Source of the DNA: Clostridium sp. CAG:492
GTDB lineage: Bacteria; Bacillota; Clostridia; TANB77; CAG-508
Reading direction: 5' to 3'
Length of the DNA stretch: 5,137 nucleotides
Assembly (NCBI GenBank): GCA_000434335.1
Contig: FR878261.1
Coordinates: 474 to 5,610 of the forward strand
The first letter of the stretch is position 1, and the number at the start of each line of letters is the position of its first letter. This document shows positions 1 through 5,137 of this stretch, piece after piece. The notes under the pieces were generated by a model. It saw only the letters and a list, made by a program, of their open reading frames with translations. It made no database searches and was not told where the DNA came from. The translations under genes and the position numbers were made by a program.

Positions 1-398
1 CTCTTTGAGAATTGAGGTGCTTTTCTTGCTTTTTTAAGACCATATTTCTTTCTTTCTTTCATACGAGAATCTCTTGTTAAGAATCCGTTTGATTTTAAAG
101 TTGGTCTAAATTCATCTGAATTAGCTTCTAATAAAGCTCTTGAAATTCCATGACGGATAGCTCCAGCTTGACCTGTGAAACCTCCACCTTTTACTGTACA
201 TATAACATCATATTTTGAAGATGTTTCTGTTACTGATAATGGTTGTCTTACGATATATTTTAATGTTTCTGCACCAAAATAATCATTTAAGTCTTTACCA
301 TTAACTGTAATTGTTCCATTTCCTTCTACTAATCTAACTCTAGCTATTGATCTTTTTCTTCTACCTGTACCATAGAATACTGTTTTTGTATCAGCCAT
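1..398 (-). CDS. rpsI: 30S ribosomal protein S9 (3' end cut by window edge)
   Basis: Ribosomal protein S9 is part of the head of the small subunit, and in the family its basic C-terminal tail reaches the P-site tRNA. Reading the minus strand from the ATG at 398-396 gives 132 full codons plus two bases. Visible family landmarks are the N-terminal GTGRRKRSIARVR stretch (residues 10-22), the S9 signature GGGFTGQAGAIRHGISRAL (71-89), and the basic tail ending ...KKARKAPQFSK. The family normally ends with a final Arg after SK; the last two bases in the window fit an Arg codon, so probably only one residue and the stop are missing. The start is supported by a GGGAGG site 9 nt upstream. It follows rplM after a 28-bp gap, the usual rplM-rpsI operon order, and has no obvious promoter of its own. 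Confidence 0.97.
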   Translation of the reverse strand, partial: MADTKTVFYGTGRRKRSIARVRLVEGNGTITVNGKDLNDYFGAETLKYIVRQPLSVTETSSKYDVICTVKGGGFTGQAGAIRHGISRALLEANSDEFRPTLKSNGFLTRDSRMKERKKYGLKKARKAPQFSK

Positions 399-407
399 TT
401 TAATTTT

Positions 408-413
408 CCTCCC
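408..413 (-). promoter_or_regulatory. Ribosome binding site of rpsI
   Basis: Read on the minus strand, GGGAGG sits 9 nt before the rpsI ATG, inside the 28-bp gap after the rplM stop. It fixes the S9 start and shows that S9 is translated from its own site rather than by coupled overlap with rplM. Confidence 0.85.
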
Positions 414-426
414 TTAATATTATTAA

Positions 427-861
427 TTAGAAATTCCATACTTCTGGTTTTTGAGCAATGTTTTCATGTTCGTTACCAGCATAAACTCTTACTTTTTTTA
501 ACATTTGTCTTCCTAAGCTATTTTTTGGAAGCATTCCTTTTATTGCTAACATCATCATTTTTTCTGGAGATTTAGCTAACATTTCTCTAGCTGTTGTTTC
601 TTTCATTCCTCCAATGTATCCTGAATGATGTCTATAAATTTTTTGGTCTAATTTATGACCTGTTAAAACTATATCATTACAATTTAATATAATAACATGA
701 TCTCCGTTATCAATATTTGGTGTGTAAGTAGGTTTGTGTTTTCCTCTTAATAATTTAGCTGCTTCACTAGCAACTCTACCTAATGGTTTATTGGCAGCAT
801 CAATTATATACCATTTGCTTTCAATTTCACTTTTCTTTAAACTATATGTAGTATTATTCAT
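427..861 (-). CDS. rplM: 50S ribosomal protein L13
   Basis: L13 is an early-assembling large-subunit protein that binds 23S rRNA. The 144-residue product is close to the usual family length (about 142-145). Recognisable blocks in order are WYIIDAANKPLGRVAS (17-32), LRGKHKPTYTPNIDNGD (38-54), the YRHHSGYIGGMK segment (76-87), and the L13 signature region IKGMLPKNSLGR (107-118) with VYAGNEH (126-132). The protein ends in the usual short hydrophobic tail (PEVWNF). The ATG at 861-859 follows a GGAGGG ribosome binding site with an 11-nt spacer, slightly long but the only good candidate. It is the first gene of the rplM-rpsI operon. A strong promoter and a foldable leader lie upstream, so autogenous control by L13 is plausible; that control is inferred, not shown. 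The gene looks intact. Confidence 0.98.
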   Translation of the reverse strand: MNNTTYSLKKSEIESKWYIIDAANKPLGRVASEAAKLLRGKHKPTYTPNIDNGDHVIILNCNDIVLTGHKLDQKIYRHHSGYIGGMKETTAREMLAKSPEKMMMLAIKGMLPKNSLGRQMLKKVRVYAGNEHENIAQKPEVWNF

Positions 862-972
862 GGTAAAAAATACCCTCCATTCATTAAAATATTTATAATT
901 TATTTATATGAAACTTAAAATTAAACCACCGGGGAGAAGTTCGACTCTAAGTCATATTCAAATTTAATTGCT
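862..972 (-). ncRNA. rplM 5' leader, candidate L13 autoregulatory leader RNA
   Basis: About 110 nt lie between the predicted transcription start (about 971-972) and the rplM ATG, long for a simple leader. The part at about 926-953 is clearly richer in G+C than its surroundings, with a CCCCGGTGG block on the minus strand. Visible pairings (plus-strand coordinates) are a 7-bp closing stem between 963-969 and 919-925, and inside it a small hairpin with 4-bp arms at 943-946 and 950-953 around a 3-nt loop. Alternative pairings are possible (937-941 with 912-916). Known biology: leaders upstream of rplM-rpsI in low-G+C Gram-positives form a recognised class (the L13 leader family). I infer membership from position, length and composition; I could not match the consensus base by base. 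Confidence 0.55.
873..878 (-). promoter_or_regulatory. Ribosome binding site of rplM
   Basis: GGAGGG on the minus strand is separated from the rplM ATG by 11 nt, including a run of six T. The spacer is a little longer than the usual 6-9 nt. No nearer start codon in frame has a better site, so this supports the 144-residue reading. It lies at the 3' end of the proposed leader, where RNA folding could mask it. Confidence 0.75.
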
Positions 973-977
973 CCATT

Positions 978-1006
978 ATTTTATTACAAATAAAGGCAAA
1001 AGTCAA
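978..1006 (-). promoter_or_regulatory. Sigma-A type promoter of the rplM-rpsI operon
   Basis: On the minus strand the -35 box TTGACT (1001-1006) and the -10 box TAAAAT (978-983) are separated by exactly 17 bp. Each differs from consensus at one position. Transcription would start at about 971-972, giving a leader of about 110 nt before rplM. The strength fits a ribosomal protein operon. Confidence 0.82.
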
Positions 1007-1026
1007 GCAATAATTGGATTTTTTTC

Positions 1027-1055
1027 TTGAAATCACTATGTAATAATGATATCAT
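1027..1055 (+). promoter_or_regulatory. Sigma-A type promoter of addA with extended -10
   Basis: The -35 box TTGAAA (1027-1032) and the -10 box TATCAT (1050-1055) are 17 bp apart, each with one mismatch to consensus. A TGA directly before the -10 box (1047-1049) makes an extended -10 element (TGn). The predicted start near 1062 leaves a short leader of about 24 nt. The -10 box overlaps a perfect 10-bp palindrome (1046-1055). It is divergent from, and back to back with, the rplM promoter. Confidence 0.72.
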
Positions 1056-1070
1056 ATATCTGCAAAAGAT

Positions 1071-1078
1071 AAAGGAGG
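1071..1078 (+). promoter_or_regulatory. Ribosome binding site of addA
   Basis: AAAGGAGG lies 7 nt before the ATG at 1086. This is a near-perfect Shine-Dalgarno sequence and settles the addA start at MADVKWTKEQ. Confidence 0.92.
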
Positions 1079-1085
1079 AAATACC

Positions 1086-4000
1086 ATGGCTGATGTAAAA
1101 TGGACAAAAGAGCAACAAGATGCAATTTATGATAAAGGTTCAAACATATTAGTTGCTGCAGCTGCAGGTAGTGGTAAAACTGCAGTTTTGGTAGAAAGAA
1201 TTATAAATAAGGTTATAAATGAAAATGTAGATATAGATAAAATTTTGGTGGTAACATTTACAAATGCTGCTGCCAGTGAAATGCGTGAACGTATATTAGA
1301 AGCAATATATAAAAAGATGGAAGAATTTCCAGATAATAAAAACTTACAAAGACAAATTATTTTAATAAATAAAGCAAGTATATGTACAATAGATTCATTT
1401 TGTTTAGATATAATAAGAAACAACTTTTTTGAAATTGATACATCAGCCAACTTTAGAGTTGCCGATACAACAGAGGTAGAGCTTCTTAAACAAGAGGTAA
1501 TTGATGATATTTTCGAAGATAAATATGTAAGTAATGATAAGGAATTTTTGAATTTAATAAATACATATACAACATACAGAGATGATGAACCATTAAAAGA
1601 GCTTTTATTAAATATTTATAAATATATACAAAGTAGTCCGTTTCCAGAGGATTGGTTAAATGAAAAGGTCGAAATGTTTAATTTAAAAGAAAAATTAAAC
1701 AATGACTTTTCTGAAACAGTATGGGGAAAAATATTATTGGATTCTTTAAAAGAAAATATATCAAATTATATAATAAGTTTAAAGAAAACAGAGCGTGACT
1801 TAAATAGATTTGAAGAGCTTGAAAAATTTAGACTTGTAATTAATGAAGATATAATTAACCTAGAATATGTAAAAGAACATTTGAATTCATGGAATTCTGC
1901 ATATGAAAAAGCAAATCAAATTGAATGGCCTAAATGGCCAACAGACAAAAAAGTAACTTTAGAGCTAAAAGATATTGCAAAATCAACAAGAGATGGAATT
2001 AAAAAAAGTTACAATAAGGAAGTTTCAAAAATATTATTATATGATTCAGCAGAAGCAAATGAAAATATATATAATATGTATGGCATTCTAAAGGCAATAG
2101 AAAATTTAATAATAGAATTTTCAAAAAAATTTGCTGAAAGAAAAAAGGAAAAGAATATTGTTGATTTTAATGATATTGAACATTTTGCTCTAAAAATTTT
2201 GTTAAAAAATGAAAATGGAAAAATAATAGAAACAGATATTGCAAAAAAATACAAAGAAAAATTTGTAGAAATAGCAATAGATGAATACCAAGATAGTAAT
2301 TTAGTACAAGAATATATTTTAACAAGTGTTTCAAAAGAAAACAACATATTTATGGTAGGAGATGTAAAACAAAGTATATACAAATTTAGACAAGCAAGGC
2401 CAGAGCTATTTTTAAACAAGTATGAAAAATACAAGTTAAAAGGTAATGATTTAAGTAATGGTCAAAAAATACAATTATTTAAAAACTTCAGAAGTAGATC
2501 AAATATATTAGATGTTACAAATATGATTTTTGAAAATATAATGAGTAAAAGTCTAGGTGATATTTTATATGATGAAACTGAATTTTTAAACTTAGGAGCA
2601 GATTACAAAAATCCTGAAACAGATTTAATAAATTATGCAGGTAAAACAGAATTAAATATAATTGATTTAAAAGATGAAGAAATAAATGTATTTAAAGATT
2701 CAGAAGAAGATGATGAACTACCATCTGGAGCAGAGCGAATTGAAGATGTTGTTTTAGAAGCAAGATTTGTAGCAAATAAAATTAAATCATTTTTAAATAG
2801 TGGGTATATGGTGTTTGATAAAAAAACAAATGAGTATAGAAATGTCACATATAAAGATATAGTTGTACTTTTAAGGGCAACATCTGTAACAGCACCTATA
2901 TATGAAAATGAAATAGCGAAATTATCATTTCCAGTATTTAGTGATGTATCATCAGAATATTTAGAATCATTAGAAATACAAACAATAATGTCTGTATTAA
3001 AAGTAGTTGATAACCCTATGCAAGATATACCGTTAGTTACAGTGTTACGTTCAACTATTGGAGGGTTTTCAGATAATGATTTAGTTGAAATAAGATTAAA
3101 AAATAAAAATCAGCCATTTTATAAATCATTAAAAGAATATGATGGAGACGATAAGTTAAAAACAAAAATAAATATATTTTTAGAAAATGTAAAAAGATGG
3201 CAATCTCAAGAAAAGTATATGGCATTAGATGAATTAATTTGGCAAATTTATTTAGATACAGGATTTTATAATTATGTAACATTATTACCAAATGGAGCAT
3301 TACGTCAGGCAAATTTAAAAATGTTATTTGAAAGAGCAAAGCAATATGAGTCTGCAAGTTTTAAAGGTTTATTTAATTTTATAAGTTTTATAGATAAGTT
3401 ACATACAAGCAGTGGTGATTTATCATCAGCTAAACTTATTGGTGAAAACGAAAATGTAATTAGAATAATGAGTATTCACAAAAGTAAAGGATTGGAATTT
3501 CCAGTAGTGTTTTTGTGTGGAACTGGAAAACAATTTAATATGCAAGATTTAAATAAAAATATATTGTTACATCAAGATATAGGAATTGGTCCTAAATATA
3601 TAAATACTGAAAGAAGCATCGAATATAATACATTAGCAAAAGAAGCAATAAAAATACAATCTAAAGTTGAAGCTTTATCAGAAGAAATGAGAGTTTTATA
3701 TGTTGCTTTAACAAGAGCAAAAGAAAAATTAATAATAACTGGAATAAGCAAAGATGTTGAAAAATCTTTTAATGAAAAGCAAGATTTAATAGAAACATAT
3801 AAAATAGAGGGAAAATCAAAAATAAATGAGTCTGTTTTGAAAAAATATAAAACATACTTGGATTGGATAACATTGGTATATTTGGCTGATAAAGAAAAGG
3901 CAAAAGAATACATTGACATTGAAATACATAAGAAAAAAGATTTACTAAAGCAATTTGAAAAAAAATCAGATAAGTCTGAGGGAAAAGATATATTTAAAGA

Positions 4001-4748
4001 GCTTGACTCAAGGGCAAGAAATGTAAAAAAAGAAGATTTAGAAGAATTCAAAAAGCAAATATTTTGGGTATATGGTTATATAGATTCAATTGCAACACCT
4101 ACTAAAACTTCAGTAACAAAAATAAAAGAGCTAGAAAATGAAGATGATGCAATAGTTAGTTTAGAAGAATTATCAAATAAACAAGAATTTAAACAAGAGA
4201 TAGCAAAACCTAAATTTTTAAATGAAGAGCAAAAAATATCAAGTGCACAAAAAGGAACTTTAATGCATTTATGCTTCCAAAGATTAGATGAATCAAAAAA
4301 TTATACTATGGAGCAGATAAAAGAATTTGTTCAAAATTTAGTAAACAGGAACATAATAACAAAACAAGAATCAGATGCAATAAATATAACTAAATTATAT
4401 GAGTATACTAAATCTAATTTATGGCAAGAGCTAAAAAATGCAAAAGAGGTACACAAAGAACAACCATTTTATATTAATTTAAAATCACAAGATGTATATG
4501 GAAATAGTTCAAATGATAATATACTAGTACAAGGAATAATAGATTTATATTATATAAATTCTAAAGGTGAGATTATATTAGTAGATTATAAAACTGATAG
4601 AATTAATAATGGTGAAGAGCAAAAATTAATTGAAAAGTATAGCAAACAACTTGAAATATATCAAAAAGCACTAGAACAATCATTGCAAAAAAATATATCA
4701 AGAAAATACATTTATTCGGTTACATTAGGGAAAGAAATTATGATTTAA
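1086..4748 (+). CDS. addA: ATP-dependent helicase/nuclease subunit A (AddA)
   Basis: AddA is the 3'-5' helicase and nuclease subunit of the AddAB complex, which resects double-strand DNA ends and prepares 3' tails for RecA. The 1220 residues match the family's usual length (about 1200-1240). The UvrD/SF1A helicase motifs are all present: Q-motif WTKEQQDAI (6-14), Walker A AAAAGSGKT (24-32, K31), motif Ia TFTNAAASEMRERI (57-70), TIDSFC (101-106), Walker B DEYQD (399-403), VGDVKQSIYKFRQARPELF (424-442), NFRSR (467-471), motif V MSIHKSKGLEFP (795-806), and motif VI YVALTRAKEKL (872-882, R877 as likely arginine finger). The C-terminal RecB-type nuclease shows GTLMH (1057-1061), GIID (D1153), VDYKTD (D1167, K1169) and QLEIY (1188-1192), so it appears active. 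The end KYIYSVTLGKEIMI looks like a natural AddA terminus. addB is not upstream. UvrD or PcrA is excluded by length and by the nuclease domain. Confidence 0.97.
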   Translation: MADVKWTKEQQDAIYDKGSNILVAAAAGSGKTAVLVERIINKVINENVDIDKILVVTFTNAAASEMRERILEAIYKKMEEFPDNKNLQRQIILINKASICTIDSFCLDIIRNNFFEIDTSANFRVADTTEVELLKQEVIDDIFEDKYVSNDKEFLNLINTYTTYRDDEPLKELLLNIYKYIQSSPFPEDWLNEKVEMFNLKEKLNNDFSETVWGKILLDSLKENISNYIISLKKTERDLNRFEELEKFRLVINEDIINLEYVKEHLNSWNSAYEKANQIEWPKWPTDKKVTLELKDIAKSTRDGIKKSYNKEVSKILLYDSAEANENIYNMYGILKAIENLIIEFSKKFAERKKEKNIVDFNDIEHFALKILLKNENGKIIETDIAKKYKEKFVEIAIDEYQDSNLVQEYILTSVSKENNIFMVGDVKQSIYKFRQARPELFLNKYEKYKLKGNDLSNGQKIQLFKNFRSRSNILDVTNMIFENIMSKSLGDILYDETEFLNLGADYKNPETDLINYAGKTELNIIDLKDEEINVFKDSEEDDELPSGAERIEDVVLEARFVANKIKSFLNSGYMVFDKKTNEYRNVTYKDIVVLLRATSVTAPIYENEIAKLSFPVFSDVSSEYLESLEIQTIMSVLKVVDNPMQDIPLVTVLRSTIGGFSDNDLVEIRLKNKNQPFYKSLKEYDGDDKLKTKINIFLENVKRWQSQEKYMALDELIWQIYLDTGFYNYVTLLPNGALRQANLKMLFERAKQYESASFKGLFNFISFIDKLHTSSGDLSSAKLIGENENVIRIMSIHKSKGLEFPVVFLCGTGKQFNMQDLNKNILLHQDIGIGPKYINTERSIEYNTLAKEAIKIQSKVEALSEEMRVLYVALTRAKEKLIITGISKDVEKSFNEKQDLIETYKIEGKSKINESVLKKYKTYLDWITLVYLADKEKAKEYIDIEIHKKKDLLKQFEKKSDKSEGKDIFKELDSRARNVKKEDLEEFKKQIFWVYGYIDSIATPTKTSVTKIKELENEDDAIVSLEELSNKQEFKQEIAKPKFLNEEQKISSAQKGTLMHLCFQRLDESKNYTMEQIKEFVQNLVNRNIITKQESDAINITKLYEYTKSNLWQELKNAKEVHKEQPFYINLKSQDVYGNSSNDNILVQGIIDLYYINSKGEIILVDYKTDRINNGEEQKLIEKYSKQLEIYQKALEQSLQKNISRKYIYSVTLGKEIMI

Positions 4749-4835
4749 ATATTGCTGTTATAAATTATGAAGCATTGTATTATTTGAAGTTACAAAAAGA
4801 TTATAAATATAGTTGAATATGATTGGTGTATATAT

Positions 4836-4869
4836 GTAAATGATATATTAAATACAATATATCATTTAC
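4836..4869 (+). terminator. Perfect 14-bp inverted repeat, possible weak terminator after addA
   Basis: The arms at 4836-4849 and 4856-4869 are exact reverse complements around a 6-nt loop (AAATAC). The stem has only two G-C pairs, and the downstream T-tract is poor (TAGTTTT, 4870-4876), so as an intrinsic terminator it would be weak. It lies 87 bp after the addA stop and ends 29 bp before the rqcP start, in a 150-bp gap (4749-4898) where I found no gene and no convincing promoter. It could instead be a structure in the rqcP leader or a protein-binding site. The repeat itself is certain; its role is not. Confidence 0.45.
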
Positions 4870-4887
4870 TAGTTTTATGAAAAGAAA

Positions 4888-4893
4888 GAAGGA
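4888..4893 (+). promoter_or_regulatory. Ribosome binding site of rqcP
   Basis: GAAGGA in a purine-rich stretch (4881-4893) ends 5 nt before the ATG at 4899. It is weaker than the addA and rplM sites but well placed, and it supports the MRLDKFLK start, which is the family's conserved N-terminus. Confidence 0.72.
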
Positions 4894-4898
4894 AAAAT

Positions 4899-5135
4899 AT
4901 GAGATTAGATAAATTTTTGAAAGTATCAAGAGTAATAAAAAGAAGAACTGTTGCAAATGAAGCGGCTGATAATGGTAGAGTTTCTGTAAATGGAAAAGTA
5001 GTAAAACCAAGTTATGAAGTTAAAGTAGGAGATATAATTGAAATACAATTTGGTGATAAGGTTTCTAAATTTGAAATAATAGAAATACCAAAGGTTCAAG
5101 GCAGAAATATGGGAGAGCTAATAAAAATATTGTAA
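4899..5135 (+). CDS. rqcP: RqcP (YabO) S4-domain ribosome quality control protein
   Basis: RqcP is a small S4-fold RNA-binding protein. In Bacillus it binds obstructed 50S subunits together with RqcH and the P-site tRNA, and supports C-terminal poly-alanine tailing of stalled peptides. The 78-residue product (stop TAA at 5133-5135) is almost entirely one S4 domain. The conserved N-terminus MRLDKFLKVSRVIKRRTVANEAADNGRVSVNGK (1-33) closely follows the Bacillus YabO pattern, including R2, D4 and the basic R15/R16 pair. VKVGDIIEIQFG (41-52) completes the fold. The C-terminus is slightly shorter than the Bacillus protein (86 residues as I recall it). It follows addA on the same strand after 150 bp, so it may be read from addA or from an unseen promoter. 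Hsp15-like S4 proteins are the main alternative, but they are usually longer. Confidence 0.9.
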   Translation: MRLDKFLKVSRVIKRRTVANEAADNGRVSVNGKVVKPSYEVKVGDIIEIQFGDKVSKFEIIEIPKVQGRNMGELIKIL

Positions 5136-5137
5136 AA

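Noticed and set aside
45..60. Four tandem TTTC units, looking like a microsatellite
   Set aside because: It lies in rpsI and encodes the conserved basic ERKK stretch of the S9 tail, so protein constraint and AT-rich codons explain it.
930..953. A tRNA-like T-loop motif (GTTCGAC with flanking bases) on the plus strand in the rplM leader region
   Set aside because: There is no matching acceptor stem, anticodon arm or D-arm on either side and the arm next to the loop does not pair as a T-stem. It lies inside the transcribed minus-strand leader.
1926..1940. A repeated TGGCC within addA
   Set aside because: It encodes a WPKWP segment in the accessory region of AddA, where proline and tryptophan before a basic stretch are family-like. 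Two short copies are not a repeat element.
3572..4051. A 159-codon open frame on the minus strand opposite addA, with shorter ones at 1127-1450, 2009-2434, 2633-2848 and 3055-3357
   Set aside because: They lie antisense to conserved addA coding sequence, their products are rich in Ser, Phe, Ile and Leu as expected from the reverse of Lys/Glu-rich codons, and no recognisable family is seen.
4775..4835. Possible promoters for rqcP (TTGTAT at 4775, TTGAAG at 4784, TTGAAT at 4813)
   Set aside because: None has an acceptable -10 box at 16-18 bp, so none was called. A weak promoter cannot be excluded in such AT-rich DNA.
4801..5010. A 69-codon minus-strand open frame across the addA-rqcP gap
   Set aside because: It overlaps the conserved start of rqcP in antisense, is made of low-complexity Leu/Phe/Tyr/Ile runs and has no convincing ribosome binding site.

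Overview
The window is strongly AT-rich chromosomal DNA and most likely comes from a low-G+C Firmicute, probably a Clostridia-like or related uncultured gut lineage. Three things support this: the codon choice (AAA, ATA, TTA and AGA dominate), the strong GGAGG Shine-Dalgarno sites with sigma-A type promoters, and the presence of AddA and RqcP, which are typical of Firmicutes. The sequence alone does not fix a genus.

Layout. Positions 1-861 on the minus strand hold the conserved ribosomal protein operon rplM (L13) - rpsI (S9). rpsI runs off the left edge with only its last residue or so and its stop missing. Upstream of rplM lies a leader of about 110 nt containing a comparatively GC-rich, foldable core. 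It is a candidate L13 autoregulatory leader, preceded by a near-consensus promoter (978-1006). A second, divergent promoter (1027-1055) with an extended -10 element drives addA on the plus strand, and the two -35 boxes are only 20 bp apart. addA (1086-4748) encodes a complete 1220-residue helicase/nuclease subunit with every UvrD-type helicase motif and an intact C-terminal RecB-family nuclease centre. A 150-bp gap follows, with a perfect 14-bp inverted repeat (4836-4869). Then comes rqcP/yabO (4899-5135), a complete 78-residue S4-domain protein of the ribosome-associated quality control pathway.

How the parts relate. rplM and rpsI are one translation operon, probably under feedback control. 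addA needs AddB as its partner for double-strand break repair. In many Firmicutes addB lies immediately upstream of addA, but here that place is taken by the divergent ribosomal protein promoter, so addB must be elsewhere or absent. rqcP may be read through from addA or have its own weak promoter. Nothing visible ties it functionally to addA, although it is, like the left-hand genes, a ribosome-related function.

This is essentially housekeeping DNA. I see no mobile element, CRISPR array, tRNA or rRNA gene and no evidence of a new multi-gene system. The points worth checking are the structured rplM leader, the back-to-back promoters, the missing addB neighbour, the inverted repeat before rqcP, and a -1 open frame that runs past the addA stop.
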